From Rhea pennata (Eukaryota; Chordata; Aves; Rheiformes; Rheidae), in assembly GCF_028389875.1 (NCBI RefSeq), contig NC_084666.1:65542422-65606421 (forward strand): a stretch of DNA of 64,000 nt, written 5' to 3'. A program made the translations under genes and the position numbers. Below, piece after piece: positions 1 through 15,623 of this stretch. Position 1 is the first letter of the stretch. Each line of letters begins with the position of its first letter. Below the pieces are notes generated by a model, which saw nothing but the letters and a program-made list of their open reading frames with translations, had not been told where the DNA came from and did no database searches.

Positions 1-3000
1 TAAAATGATTTAATTGGCTGAACATATAAGGTAAGGCTTTTTATGATATGCAAAAGCAGCAGTCTGTAGAGAAATCTTAGAATTACCCCATACGTAATAG
101 CCAGGCTCTGTTCTTAAGATCATTTGACATTTTGGCAATATGCTGACAGTTAAGGATGAAATTGAATACTTATCTCTGGACATGACTTGTTGAAGGCTGC
201 TTAGCTCTTCCCAGTTATAGTTTTAGGAAAGGTTTCTGAACTATTTAACAGTGAAAACTGGCAGACTTGCCTTGTAGCCTGGCAAGGCAAAACTTACTAA
301 CTTCATATTTTATGTACTAAAAAAGAGGCATTTGAGATGTCCTATACACAAAAGGTTATCATATTAAAAGTCATCATTAAAAAAAAGACATGTAACCAGA
401 TGCTGACTAATGTCTGCTAAAATGGGTTCCGTATCTTGTTAAGAGTATATCTAAAGGACTTTGCTTCAATCCCTGTTCACAATTTGAAGTGAGCAATGTG
501 GTCAAAGGGGTATAGGTCTTAGTTTTATGCCATTAAGCTTGCAAGTCATTTACCTTTTACTCTCTTCTGTTCTAAATCTTCCTGCTAGGTTTAAAAATTC
601 CAGTGTAAAGACTGAAATGTATTTTCTGTAAATATGACTAAAAATGCGATTAAAAGACTAAAATGTTTTTTTTTTTCAGGTCTGTACAATGGGGATCTGA
701 TCTCTGCTGCTCCTGCAAGATCCATTAAAACACAAATAAGGAGTAAAACATGATAAATATGCCCTTAGATATAACCATTAACTATAATCCTTCATCAAGT
801 CACTTTGATCAACAGTCCTTGTTATTTCACTTTCCTCTGTGATCAAAGACCATTACAGTCCCCATCAAACTGAGCCAGGAGATCCCACTCATTTCTTTGG
901 GCCTCGCAATACCTTTCTGAGCTAACTGATACAGCTTTCACTGTTGGAAATCCTACCTGATTTGCTTGAATGCACAGTTCATGCAGCATATTTCAGATCC
1001 ACAATGATTCAAAAACAACCCAGTGAGCTGCCTTTTCACAGACAGGAAGTGTATCCCTCAGGACAACAGACAAAAGGGACATGCTGGAGTTCTTCATCCT
1101 CCAGCAACCTGCCCTGACAGAATGACCTATCTTTTAGAGCTACCTTTTCTTGTAGTCCACACCTTGCCTTTCGCATAACTCACTCAGAAACAGCATTCAT
1201 CCAGGAGCCACATGTTCTGTCATGGAATCTTGAATTCGGAGGCCCAAGTATTGCCCTGCCCAAGCCATTCCATGCCAGTTCAGCTTAAATCATGGACTGG
1301 AGCTTTTAAGGAGCAGATTCTCTGGATAGAGTTACTCTCCTGAGATTTCTCTTCTGCAGCTGTTTAAACTGCAACATTAGCACCATATATATACAGCCTG
1401 TAGCTACTAACAGACATTCACCAGGAACAAAAAAAGGATTATATATTTGGAAAGATACAAATACCTGATGCCACACCTATAGGCCACACCTCTACCCATA
1501 AACATCAAGTCATTTAGATCTAATATTTCTACCCTTATACCAGTAGCATATACTGACTAGCACAAATATTGGATATTTTGGACATAAATGCTATATTGAG
1601 ACAGTGCCATTGACTCTAAAAATACAGGTAGTATGCCTTGGACAAAGCTAAGCTTAAGGAGAGAAAATGTGGTATTTTTGTGTAGTCAGAGAGACTTCAT
1701 GGTCTCTACTTACCTGTTCCGTATTATTTAAAACATTGTCAGAAACAGTGATGATTTTTATAACTTTTGTTCGTTTGCCAGGGAAAGAACAACCCCAGCA
1801 GCTATGTTTGCACAATGTGCCAGGACCTATTACTGTCTGGTCAGCTGGTTCCCTGCTCCTTCGATGGTACCTGCAATTTCTATGCAGATTCTAAGAAATA
1901 ACTCACATTTGTACAACACGTATAGAAATGCTTTTCCTTTAATCTCCAAACACCATCTTCAAACTTAATACAGTTAAGTTACTGTTTTCAATGATTCTTT
2001 TCTACTAGAAGGATTTCAGCCATGGCAGTTTGGACAGAAGGAAGGTAAGTTTCGTGGGCACAGACTATTATGTTTTGCTGAACCAGCTGATAGAGCAGTA
2101 AAGACCTGACACAGGTTTTTATCTGGCAAAATGTTTTGCAAGTTTGAAACATTTAAGAAGCACTGTTGCATGGTGCAAAAGCTAACTGCTGTGTAAAAAA
2201 GTGAAAGAACGGACATTTCTACATCTCAGAGTTGAGCACACAGTAGAGATCACCAAGAGATTACCAGCTTGTCCTCACAATTTCCCACTGCACAGAACAG
2301 GGCTGTGCAGAGTTAATAGGATCAAGTCCAAATGCAAGACAGAGGTGCTCATATGCACATCTTCAGTGCCAAACCATGCAATTCATTCCATGCCGATGAC
2401 CCCAAGGTGACCTGCAAGGAGAAAACATATATACCTGCCTGTAGGACTCAGTGGCTCCATGTCATTTGAAAGAGACTACTAAATGACGTGTTTCTTTGTT
2501 CTGTAAAAGATTTAGGTTAATCACTTCTATTTACTCCCTTCTAAGCCCTTGTTTCAATTTGGTCTTTGCTGCTTTATGCTCGATCTCTGCAATTTATTTT
2601 ATCTCTCATTATTTAAACTGCCAGAAAATTGTCTTTTTTTCATCCTGCCTAAGTCTCTGGAACTAGTAGCTTTTAAACTCCTTGTTTATCTTATTGACAG
2701 AGGTTTCATGATCTTTCTCAAGAGACTTGTGCTCCACAACTACCTAATGTTTGCATTTTTAGTGCACACTAAAAATTTTTAGTACGTACATGATGCCGGT
2801 ATCATACATGAAAATCTTGACTGTTAGGCAGCACAGCCACGGTCCTAATATATCAAAAAGAAACTCTTCTTTCTAAGTGCATAAAGCATATACTTTCAAC
2901 AGGCAAAATCACTCAAGTAGACAAAATCATTCAAAAACTTGAATGTATCAGCAGGCAATTGGTCTAAGGTGTTTTCAGTTCTGGATTTCTTTGATAGTGG

Positions 3001-3736
3001 TAAGAATATACAGAGCTTCTCAAAATACCCCCTGCACAATAGCTGACACAAGACGGCAGTTTAGAGAGTTGAGCAATGTGGATTTACTATGATTTAGAAT
3101 TTAAACAGAAGTGCTCACCATTACAATAGGTGCTCAATAGCCCCTCCTCAGCTGAGGAAAAAGGGCCTCAAACAAACATCTCTGTTCAATTTACACTGAG
3201 TAAGATCTTTTCACACTCCAGATGAGTTTCATTCTCTGACATACCAATAAGCTCTGGCTCCCGAAAAAGTCAAGGGAGATGCTTGTAAAGCATCTTGCCA
3301 AGAGATGTTCAACACTGCACAGCCTAGATCTTAAAGTGTGAAGTTATAAAATAAAGAAAAACATTTCAGATCAATATGTTTCTTTCCCATGGAGATATTT
3401 TGCAATATGTGGCAAATGCACTGAAATAAAGCTATTACCTCAATGACTTGGCTACAGACTGGAAAGCCGTAACAGAGATGCTTTAACCTCTGTAAAAACA
3501 GGTCTCAGGTGCATGCGTCAGGCAATGGGTTCAAGGGACCTTTGTTTATTTTCATCCACACAGCTGTTTTACAAAAACATCTCAATAGAAAGGGGACTTA
3601 GGGAGAGACTTTCTTTAATTATGTATTAAAGCCTAAAAAATGGCTCATCTGAATCACAATGATCTAACTGGAACATTTACTATTAGAGGGGAAGAAAAAG
3701 AGCTACTAAATGTGATAGAACAACTAGTACCATGGT

Positions 3737-3762
3737 AAACAAACAAACAAACAAACAAACAA
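3737..3762. repeat. (AAAC)n microsatellite
   Basis: Six to seven copies of AAAC in tandem, seen directly. It is ordinary simple-sequence DNA. Confidence 0.95.
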
Positions 3763-4339
3763 TTTATCCAATGATATCGACTGAAAAAGGACTCTTATCA
3801 GAAGGGAAAGAGCCTTTTTTTGTTCACCTTATCAGTTATCCATGAAAGCTTCATGAAAGCCTCATAAAAATAAAGTATATACTTTTAGATACATCAGAGA
3901 AACTAATTTAATACTCATTGAAACCCAGTGCTCAAATTATTCAAAAAGAAGAATGTTGTTAGTTTTTTCTGGGACAGAAAGAATGAGCTTCTGAAGCATA
4001 GGATTAATTTTTTTTCAAAACACACTCCTGGGCCAGGAAGATAATTGGCAATATTAACACTAGAAAAACTTACTTCAACCAAGGAATATGGGAAAGGCAG
4101 AACAGCTATGGAAGTACATGGGAAGTAGTACTACAGTACTCAAAGCTTTGAGATTTTTATTCACCTTGCCCCACATTTCATTAAGACAATCTTAGATCTT
4201 AGCAAGATGAAAAACCTGCCTCCCAAAAATATGTTCGGAGCTGCTTAGCATAAAGAAAAGCCTGGCTTGATAGCTTAAAATGTTTATAATAATACCTATC
4301 AGAAATCAGAATTTCTAAAAGAAAAGTAACTTTCAACTA

Positions 4340-4342
<3 letters not shown>

Positions 4343-4371
<29 letters not shown>
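4343..4371. repeat. (AT)n microsatellite
   Basis: About 14 uninterrupted AT units. The tract is self-complementary and bounded by GTAACT on the left and AGTTAC on the right, so the whole block can fold back on itself. Likely length-polymorphic. Confidence 0.95.
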
Positions 4372-4375
<4 letters not shown>

Positions 4376-7300
4376 CAAAGAGCCTATTTCACACATTTCA
4401 CAATTCCTTTTCAATACTTTTATAATCAAGATGCTCATCAGAAGTTAATGTTTCTCAAGGTATTTTTTCAATAAAACTTCTAATGTTCAGGAATGCCTGC
4501 AGAGGAATGAACTGGAAGTTGGTTGACTGTGCTGAAAATTTGCCTTATTTTTTCCATAATGAAGTACTAAATAATATTCTAGATAATATTTTTTTAAAAA
4601 AACTAACAAGCAATAAAAATTACCTCTTTCTAGTCAGTTAGTTTTAGGTTCCAACTCTTTCACTATATAAGACAGCTTAAGGAGACATTGGTTGATATTC
4701 CATTCACCCCACCTAATGGAACTGTGTATGCTTGTGTGCATGAGGTGACTTGTCAGAGAAGAGGCAACACTGACAGCCTGACATAGAAAGGGAAGATTTT
4801 AGGTTAAATGTAGCTTAGGAAGAGCTTGCTTTCCTGCTTGACTTCTATATTCAAGATTATAGCATCTTCTACGTTTTTTTTTCAAAGATCCCATCATCAA
4901 ATTGTCCCTGTAAGCACAAAAATCTGCAGAACCACTGCATTAATTAATCACCTCAGATAGATGGGGTAATGAGAGCTGGACACCTTAATGCTGAAACTAC
5001 TCAACTGTCTACTACTCCTTTCCCCTTACTCTAAGACTGAAGATAGCTTTGTTTTACCCTGACACTGCAGCTCAAGTGATAGTACTATTGCTTGTCACAT
5101 TATAAACACTTATTAGATAATTATAACACCATCAGCCTTTTTTTTTGTTTTAAGATAGTCACTAAAATAAAAAGTGTATACAAGATTAACAGCCTGAAGT
5201 GTACAACCACATGCAGAGGTGGTACTGGAAATATATGCTGACCTAAAATCAAAACTCCAAAATTATTCAGAGAAACAGGAGACTCCTAGCAAGAACTAGA
5301 GAATACATCAGAATGACTTTGATACACCAATTACTTTCCACAGGACAGAAATGCAGACAATAATTGCAGGGTACCCTATTTCATTGAAAAATAAACTTTC
5401 CCTTCCTAGTCTGTCAGATCATGCTTGGATTTCATCTTCCATCACATTTACAACTTTTGGGTTGTATTCTCCTTAGCAGAGCTAGTAGAATCTCAGCACA
5501 GACTCCGAGCTGGCAGCAATCAATTCAGCCAATGACCAGCTCTGACAGTCCCCAGTGATGCTTCTGGTCAGATGGATGAACTTCTAGATATCATCTCATG
5601 AAAGCATCACAACTCAGTTAACAGGCCTCCCACTGACTCCATCAGGGCACTACACTGTGCACATGATGAAAATCAAAAAAGAAAAATTAGGGATGAAGCA
5701 ACTTATAGCTAAAAATATCAACTTATTTTTCCACCGGCTTAGTCTTGCAGATAAAAATCAAGGAAACGCTGGTAAAAGACTACTTTTCTTCTGTTAGATA
5801 CTTTAAGTACCAGCTCTTCAACAGCCATGACATCCAGTGCCAGCCAAACAGAAAAGAACCCAACAAAACTACAGAGCTCTTACCCTGGTGACATTAAAAT
5901 TTACCAATTCAGTATTTTCAGAAAGAGTTGTTAACTACAGGCTCTGTAAGATTCTGTGCAACTCTGAGGATTCTTATCCCTTAATTACAGAGAGTTGCTA
6001 AAACAGAGCTGGGGCCTCATCTACAGTTTAAAGCATAGCTTGGCTACAGGCATTCACAAATTTTGCATGCCTGCATAGCAGATATGAAGCTAGAGGATGT
6101 TATGAAGAACCTAACATTTGTACCAGGGTATCAATTAAATAAAGGTTTTATTGTAAGTATTCTTGCATGCTACATACAGACAATACTCATTTTCCTGACT
6201 GCTTGTAATGTGGATTAGCAGATTCTTTAAAATAAAGAAGGAAAACAAAATGGCTTGCAGAGCTTTCAGAGTTTATCAGAAAATGAAGATATCCTGGAAC
6301 TGTTTAGCAAAATACTGGGGAAAAGTTACAGCATACTTTAGAAATGCATGTAGTGAAGGAGAGCTGCTGTTTCACAGCTTCAGAGGAGAATAATCCCGCT
6401 GTTTACCTAGCTCATTCAACACTGATTTTTCTCCATCTCTGTTCAAGTAGCTAATTCTGTGACAAATGTCATTACTGAGGACTGTTTTTTAAAGTCCATG
6501 TCATCCTTTCTTGTACACCAAGACCATCACGCTGAGTATACCCTATAAAAGTATATATCCACTTGAAAAGAAATAAATATCCTGCATTACTTACAGATGG
6601 GTTTAGAGATGACAGAAGAAAAGTCTAACTATAGTATTATCAGTGTTTAATCAAGTTATCAGTTTCTACCACAATAAATCATGATAAATCACCTGCCTGA
6701 AGAGTCATGCTATCTTGTCACCTAATCCATTCCTGTGATACTCCTAAATTGCCACCACTATCAGCTAAGCTGATTATTCACATTCATCCTTCATGGTTCA
6801 CTAATGTATCAGGAATGGATGCCTCTGGAGAGTCATTTTATAAGCTCTAAGCAAAACAGTGATGACATCCATCTCAGGAAATCCTACTGATGATACACTT
6901 AGACCTTGTAAGACTCAAACAAATCTTATCCTCTAAAAAAAGCTTTTTAAAAAAATAATGAATATAATGATTCCTGAGTCCCCAGAGCTCTCACGTTTGC
7001 ACTAACTACATAATAGTTCCCAAAGTTTAGACATAAAAATCTGGTCTTAGAAGATAAGGATAAAAATCTGGCCCTGAGTCATTTAGGTATCCCTCCATAA
7101 ATATACACTATCGTTAAATAAAATGCAACTTATTACCCAAGTAATTTAAATAATCTTACATAAACATATGAAGAGAAAGCCTTGAAGAAGTGGTATCTGT
7201 TGCTTTACATATATTCAGGCCACTGAAGATGCTAGCTGGTGCTTTCAGTGCTCTAATCTTCACACATGGAAAGTATGAGGCACCTGTCTTCTCACCCACT

Positions 7301-10300
7301 ATGTTCAATGTCTTTTTTCCCTTGGTGTTTCTCATTCACACAGACACAGTAGTGGAAACTTTACCATTCCCAGCATGTTTATCACTCACAGTTCTACTCC
7401 TCCTTGCGAACTTTGATGCCTGAGAAAAATAGGACATTTCAGAAATTTAGAGCCGTTACTTCAGGCTGTTTTCAAACATTGCTTTCAGGTTTACAATTGT
7501 CTTACAGTTTAAAGGAGTTCTTCATAATCAGGAAGGCTGGCATTTCTGCAGGCAAGTAAGAGAAAATCTGAAATATGCCTGTATTTTTCATTAATGGAAA
7601 AAAGATCTTTAATTCACTCACATTTCAGTGAAATGTTATGAATATACTTCATTGGCACTAGCAAGGGAATTGTTAAAATCACATCCCTCCGTATTTCACA
7701 GTATTTTTATAAAGTAGACTGTACAACCTGTAACCTAGATTGTTTTCAGTAAGTTTTAACAGCTCCAACTCTTCAATTCTATCAGTTCCTATGAGTAACT
7801 TAAGAGATCAGTATTTCCATCAACTATAGCCCTGCACAATGCTGAGTTAGATTCCCATCTGCATTTTATTTTTTTTCCAGCTTTCTCACAGGACCACAAA
7901 TAAAAAAGAACAAGTTCCCTATACTTCTGTCTGTAGATGTTTTTGAGCAGCTCAAACACCATCTTCAAAGATCAGAATCTTGTAAGTACATTTAATTGAA
8001 GCCATTAAATCACACAAAACTAGTCTGAGAGCCACCCTAATCTAAACGTGAAACCTCAAAAAGAAGAACAGCATAATGCAAATTCTTTAAGCAACTCAGG
8101 TACAAAACCAAATGAACCATGCCACAAAGGAAAAAGCTCTCAAAGTATCACTGAAAAATCAATTTTGGACAGGCATCTTGTAAAATGTATGCAAATATAC
8201 ATGAAGAAGAAATACAGAAGTTACTCACTTCCATTATATATCAAGCATTACTAATTAAAATCTGTACATTTGGGACACACTTCCCTGCCTAACAAGCAAA
8301 GAAAGCTACTTATTCAGCCTCGGCTATTTCCTTGTAATTGCTGGTGTTCACCATTTAGGCTAGGGCATCATTTCACAAGCTAACAAAAGCAGGAGAATTC
8401 ACCACTACAAACTACAATGTAGCAGAGCATCTTATAATTACAATGTAGCTAAAGGAACATGCAAACATATAGATCAAATCACAAATCAGATTACAGAAGC
8501 ACAAAATATCCCTGAGGAATCACAGACTTAAGTTTTTCCATGTTTTAAAGAAGGTTTCAACTCATCTTCCAACTTAGACAAGCATTAAAATGCATATGCT
8601 TGTGTAGGCATTTGGGTGTGTAAGTAGGTGCTCGGAGACACCACAAAGAATCTAGATACCTACTAGAAGAACATCTTTCTTCCCATTGCAACCAGAATTT
8701 TTCACTTTCAGTATGTATAGCAGCTTACCTGGAAGACCACTGTATACTGAGGAGGTAATATTCCAGCAAATTAAGTTGAGGAGGTAGTAATCCATGTGGT
8801 ATTTAACCACACTACTTGACTGCTGTTTTAACCTAGAGCTAGTATGTGCATGAGAAGCAGGCTGCTATCAGCTGTATGTGCCATCCTCTGAATGCTTAAA
8901 TGTTGTAAAAATGTAAAGAATGATCTTCCCCAAAACCCTGGATTTACCTGCCACTGTCTAAGCACTATTGATGATTAATAGTATTGTTTGTGTAACAAAA
9001 CCATATAAAAAACACTTAACAAGCCCTGGTGCTGGTGAATCTTACTACAGACAGGACCTGCACAGCATGCCATGCCTTAATCGAGACATCTGTCCAATGC
9101 TCTATCATCTCAGGACTTCGAGCATCAGAAGGGACATAAGAATTTAGCTACTAATCTTGTGTTCTGCTCCTATCTTTGAATACTTTAAGTATTATACTTA
9201 AAGACTCAAGTAAGCATTCTTTCTTACTGAGGTCTAGAAAGCACTGGCACCGAGTTGGTGCAAAACAGTTAAGATAAGGATAAAAGTTAGGATCCATTTG
9301 GAAAAGTTGATCCCTTCTCCCTTAAGAGCTAAAGCATTACTTCCACTACTTTCACAGACTTTTGTAAGTCAAAATGTACAATATAAACAAATCAAAACAC
9401 CATCACATAGCTGATTCACAGAGCAAATGGAAATATCAAGCTTGCAGAAGAGGTAGAGTGCTATGCACTGCCCTTCTCAGCTACTTGATCACTCTGCATT
9501 TCTTTTGTTCTCCTGCCACACTAATACCATCATATTCCACTGAAAGCAAGGTCCCTAGCAACAACAAGCACTATCTGCTATGCATTACAAGTGACAGTTG
9601 CTAGATTTCTACCACAGAAATGTCCGCATTATGTAATAAACATCAAATAAATCCTTAATAATCACCTTTTAGATTCAGTTCTGTCCTCTGCTTCTGTTCT
9701 GTATTTTTTATTTTTTGACATGCAAGTTACAAGAGAGGAAAAAAAAAAAAAAACAGCACTGAGGGCTGTTCACACTCACACTATACCAAACCAAGAAAAA
9801 GCAGCATAGTATTACAATGAAGAGCCACTGAGTAAAATCCTATAAATGTATAGGAATTATAAACCCATTAGATCTTCTAGTCTATTGCTTTACTAATAAA
9901 AAGTCATTTCTTACAACTTCTACACCACTGTTTGTATGATCATTTCAGAAGTCTGAACCAATACAATTTCCTGCCTTTGCTGTTAGAAATGTTTCATACC
10001 TAGTTAATCTGTTCATCAGAAGGTTGTTAGTCAAAAATGTGCCTCTTCCTAAAGGGAATAAAATTAATCTTAGTTATAACTCCCTTTATTCCATTTCCAC
10101 AACACCTTTCAGTGGCTAATCCTTCTACAAGCTATATGTAATTGCCTCCTCCTTAAATATTTTCCACCAGGTTTTTGATTTTTTTTTAATGCATTATTGC
10201 TGCTTTCTTCCAGCTCCAGTTATAAGATGCCTAGAATTGAATGTGGGGTTTGTAACTTGAGGTGAATTTTACAGAAATGTTCTACAACAAAAGGGCAGTT

Positions 10301-12536
10301 GTCTTTGTTGTGTCCTATAACGCTTTCGTATAAACTCTTACAGTTGGTCTACTCCATTACAACTCATATTCATACAGACTTTCACAGAATGGGGCAGCAA
10401 TAGGCCTTTCTCTTTGAAAAAGTAATTCCATTTTTAAAAAATAAGTTCTTTTCTCCTTCAAATGTGAACAATAACTTTCAATTTTCTTCTTGTTTAATTT
10501 CACTCTTTTCCTCATACATTTGTAAAAACCTTCACCCTCTCTCATTCCTTTGACCAGCAATAAATCATTGAGAAAAAAGAAAGAGTAACGGAACACAATG
10601 AATTCTATGCACTACTCTACTGGAGCACTACTGTTACAGCACTAGACATAACAGAGTCTCTTTAAAACAGGAAAGGAATTGGTGGCAAAGAACATTATCT
10701 TAAGCAGGTGTTTCAGCAATAGAGAGCAAAAGACCGACGGCCCCCCAAGGCCAAAATTTGTTCGCAATTTGTGGCAAATTCAGTTTTCTAGTGTTTTCTG
10801 TGTAAGGTCTCACGATAAAGCAGCCTGCTGTTTTACAAGTGCTTTTGAGGGAACTACAGTACATGGCATAAGTCAGGCAGACTTCAGGAAGTCTTACAGA
10901 TAATTTATACCAATTATTTATCTCAATTTCTAACAAATAACCCATATAACTGCTTATTTTCTAAAAAGTCAGGAACTGTGCCTTTGTAAATTGAGAAATA
11001 GACTGAATACGGTAATGTTTCTTTTTTTTAATAATAATCAAAGACATCAGATGATTAGGTAAGTCATCGAACTGTTACCATTATTTTGCAACAGGCAAAC
11101 TAAACATTAGTAGATTTGAAAATGGTTTACTTATATTATCTTTAATTGTTAACGTGACAGGTTTCAAGCTTTCATTGATGACTGCTAAAATATCATCCAG
11201 GAATCAGCATAAGGCACTAAACTTCAAAGTGAGTCCTGTTGTTCACTGACTAAAAAATTTCAGAAACTTTTCTATTTAGATATTTATACACCATTAAACA
11301 TATCTTACAGAAATTGAAAACTTTGCTCGAGTTGTTGATCTCATTAACTCAAATAGTGGCATCAGTAATACTCACTACTGTAAAAAACAATAATCACAAT
11401 ATCGATGTCCAGAACTGTCCTTTTGTTGTGACAAACTTAAAATAGTTGGTCCACACTGTGTCCAGACATGCCACAGTATCAGACAGAGTGTGAAGTGAAA
11501 TAGTGTACCAGATGGATTATAAAAGACTAGGAATAATGCCCATGTCCCATTTCAAGTGCACATAATAGCGAGACTATGTGACAATACAGTATAGTAGTAG
11601 CCAGGAGTGACATTTGGGTTAAATGGCTCTGACAAGATAATTTTAATCCTGAAATTAAACCCTGCAACAATGTGGCAACAATGATTCTTTTACAAAACCA
11701 GCTTACCTAGATTCCACCTTGTCATAATTTTACTCCATTTTTTCCCCCACGCATGAACAAATTCCTTCATATTTACATAGATGAAAGCCTGTGTCTAAAG
11801 TCTCATTCTTAAGTAAGAATTTGAAAGCTGAAAATTGCTTAAGTCATCTCCGGCCATTAGATAAGGACAAAGCAAGGACATCACAAGTAAGGTATAACTA
11901 CTAGCAACGCCTAAGTCTAAGCTAGCACTGCAGAGTTTGTCACAGTTTATTATTAAAACCATGAAACAAGACATAAGCTTCCCATGTTATGAAATGGATA
12001 TGTAGAACAACACAGTCTATATGTATTCAAACAAACATCTTTCTTCTTTAGGACAATCACCTTTAACACTTATGAAATTAAAGCAAGCTATGGAATTTCT
12101 TACTTATGTATTTTCACACATAACTACACACACAAACACTTTTATTTTTGGCATTCAAATCTGCCTGCTTCCAAAACCAGTATGAGACTAGGGAGACAGC
12201 ACATTATCTCATATGACCATCTTCATGCTGCTGTATGCCAAACCAAGAAAGATTTTCTTTAAATAATATTGGTTCCTGTTATCATACATAGTGAATATAC
12301 TTTCTCCCAGCATTATCACTTAAGCTTTTCTTCTGCAAGAGTGCATTAAAAATTGAGATGTGTATTCTAATTTTGGTACATAAAAATTAGAGTTGAATAT
12401 CTCTATTCAAGCTGAACCAAATCAGCATAAAGCATAAATACTTACGTTTGTCTACTGCTCCTACCTGAAATAACCACTTATGGCCACCTGTGACTTGTAT
12501 GTTCACAATTACTGTATATAAGGTAAGGTATAAGGT

Positions 12537-12559
12537 GAAGGTATACTATGTATACCTTC
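12537..12559. repeat. Perfect 10-bp inverted repeat, 3-nt loop
   Basis: GAAGGTATAC and GTATACCTTC are exact reverse complements separated by TAT, next to a short run of AAGGTA-like words. No function can be assigned. Confidence 0.85.
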
Positions 12560-15500
12560 ATTCACGGGGCAGAGAAAATTAATTATATTAAGCATTTTGT
12601 AAGATTTGACTCACATTCTGCTTTCACCTTTAGGCAGCTGAAATTGCTGCATTAACTGCAGCCTTCCTCTATTCTGTTACCATTTCTGTAAGCATTTACT
12701 TAATAAATACATTAAGGTAGAGTTCTAGTATCCTACAAAATCTAGATAACGTGAGTGTTGTCTAAGAAAATGGAAAGTCAGTGCATAAATACTGCCACAG
12801 AAGTTTCTGAAACAAACTGCTCTGAAGAGTATTTTCACTACCAAGCAAAAACACTTCAGAAGAATTGCAAGAAAAAATGTCCCTTTCCATTGTATCATCT
12901 TACCATAGTCCACTCACTCTCCCTGGTATGAATCCACATTCTGCAAATAAACAGAAAATAACATAAAATAAACTACCGTGACAGTAAGGGTAAGAGACCC
13001 ATTCTGGCCTGTACCCTGCATGGCACCAGAAAACCATATTTTGGCTTGCAAATGTACCTAACAATGAGATGTGCAAGACCTGACATCCCATATAATCTGC
13101 AACCAAAAGAAGTGGAGAAAAAGATGGTGATGATGAAGTTACAATCACTTTTAATAGGACAAGCTCTTTCTCATAAATAATAATAGTTATGGGATGGGAA
13201 ACAAAAAAATGGTGAGTCCAGTTCATCCTACTGTCCCAGAATACAGAATGTTTGCTGAGAGTGAACAGTGTGTGAAGAAGAAAGAGGTAGTCTGAAAGAA
13301 AAATCAGTAGGATATCTTACACATTCAGGGAACTGAGTTCTATTAGCTTAGCCATAAAAGCCCAGTTAGACACAAGCTTTCCAAAAACTATTCTTTGGGT
13401 TACTGTAAAACCACAGAAATTCTGCAGCAGGGCCTCTGACAATGTATTTTGTCTTCCACAGCCCAAATAATCTTCACAACATGTAAATTACCTTAGAAAT
13501 AGCCTTCTTCCTGACTGATCTCTCTCAAGTTTGAACCCACATGAACACTGTCTTCCTTAGTATGTTGTCACACCCTTCAATCACAGACTTCAACCAACTA
13601 GCAGATGTTTAAAATCAAACAACTATTAGCTGTTCAGTCAACAAGACTTTGTTTTCTAAATCCATACAAGATCTACCACTAAGTAACAGTTACTGGGGAA
13701 AAGAACCCCTATTCTTACCATGAGAAAATGCAAATAAAATTCTTAAAAGATTTAAAATTCTTATAAAGTAAATGATACTTCTTTTGTGAAAAAGGTGTCA
13801 TTTCCAACGTTATTTTTTTTATCTCAAAGGTAGATAAAAGTAATTCTAAGATTTTTCAGTATCTCAGCATCTACCATCACTGGTTCACACTCAACTGTCA
13901 CAATCAATGTATTTCCCCTACACAAAATCCAACAAATACTTTTCAGATGGGAATGAGTCAACAGTAAAAATCTGAGCTAGTGCATTGCTGAATGAACTCT
14001 ATATACTATGCGTTGATTATCATAAAATTAGATGAATATCTTTACAATAAAACTAAAGTGAAGTTCATGGAATTTATTTTTTATATATAAAAGTAATATT
14101 CTACTGCATTACTTGGATTTTTTTCTTTGAAATTCATAAAAGCCATCTTTTCTCACTTCTTGTATTATTTATACCATAAAATCGTTGCTGAGTCTGAGTG
14201 ACATCTAGAATCAATAGCAAGAACATGTTAAAATAGCCTTAGGGGTGCATGTTAAGGGCCCAGTTAGTCTTACAAACAGTTTTAATTAACAAGGATAAAT
14301 TGACATCAATGCAATTATTCAAGACAGTAAGGGTTACCCACATAAGTGAGGATTTCTAAATCAGAGGGGGTCTCAAACTGATTCAGGAATTTAGACTCAC
14401 TAATCTTAATAATTAGAAGCGTATCTGCAGTATTTCTTTTTTTTAAGCTGATATTTTTAATTTCACACATCTCTTGACATACTTTTTCCAAGTTTGGATT
14501 TTAGGGGAGGGAGTATTTTATGCAAAGAACAAACCGATCTGCCACAGATACTCATTAACAAGTTATAACAACAATTTTCCCCACAGAAACTCAACTAAGT
14601 AGTACCTGGAATAGATAAACTTGCTGTGTGTTGCACTCTACAAGCCAGCTCACCAAAACTGCAGGAAATTTGGAGACTAAGATCTGCTAATGACTGACAT
14701 CCAGTCTAAACTGACAGAAGGCTTGAGAGCTTTCTAAGCCTTAAGACTCCAAATCCTGGTTCAAATTAAAGAACCATGACTTTTGGATATTTTCTTTTTA
14801 GATTGCAATTTTGAATTAAAGCAATTACACTGTTGTAACTATACTTCTATAGCTACATGGTTACAATTAGCTGGTCAGTTTATTCATTGTGTTTCATTGT
14901 ACAATGTGAGGAAAATACTACAATGGAAGAGCAAATAGATTGTTTCAATGCCTAACCCTGAAAAATACTGATCACCCTTTAGTTTCACTGAATCAAAGGT
15001 CAGATCCCAGTCAAGAAGTATCTTGTAGCATTCACATTAGTAGTAAGGTTGTAGCTTGACTTGCATTTAACTTACCACTATTGCCAAAAACATGGCCCCT
15101 ACCTCTAGATATTAAGTTTTGTATTGGGTCACTCCCTCCCCTCTGCTGGTTGGGGTATTTCTGCAGGCATCTTCTGAAAAAGAGAGACTAGAAAACAGAT
15201 CAGATTAAAAGGATTTTTCTTATTTTTTTCAGTAGGATTTTTTTTTCCAAAGAAAAGATGAGACAAATCAATGATTAGGCCTATTACTAAGCAGATGATA
15301 GTACAGAGGCAAGAACAAAAGCCATTAGGTAGGAGATGCAGAGTTGAGTCAGCTTAAGTACCACTGTTATCAGAGCTTGAACCATAATCCCCAAATAAGT
15401 TAACATCCATAGCTCACAGCACTTAGCCTGGAACAGCAGTCTGAATCTTTTCAAAGATAGACATTCAAAAATAGTTGCATACTGTACTTCCACTAAATCC

Positions 15501-15603
15501 TAAGGATTGTCTTCCTCCAAATTTTTCTTCAGATAAACAGCAACATCTTTGAGTAACCTCTTAAACCTAAATCTGGTGTTCACTGTTGTCACTCACTTGA
15601 GTC

Positions 15604-15623
15604 TTTTTTTTTTTTTTTTTTTT
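15604..15623. repeat. Poly-T tract
   Basis: A run of 20 T. A second, longer run lies at 15850-15872. No retrotransposon body was recognised beside either, so they are not called as retroposon tails. Confidence 0.9.

Noticed and set aside
660-745. Strong T12-CAG acceptor followed by an open segment, and a 36-bp segment with a GTAAGT donor at 2045
   Set aside because: The first segment has only a weak GTAAAA donor and the second is so short that an open frame is uninformative. Neither gives a recognisable protein.
12900-13226. 108-codon minus-strand open frame, the longest in the AT-rich part
   Set aside because: It has no domain, no homology I can recognise and no splice or promoter context. 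The length is within what 52 kb of sequence yields by chance.
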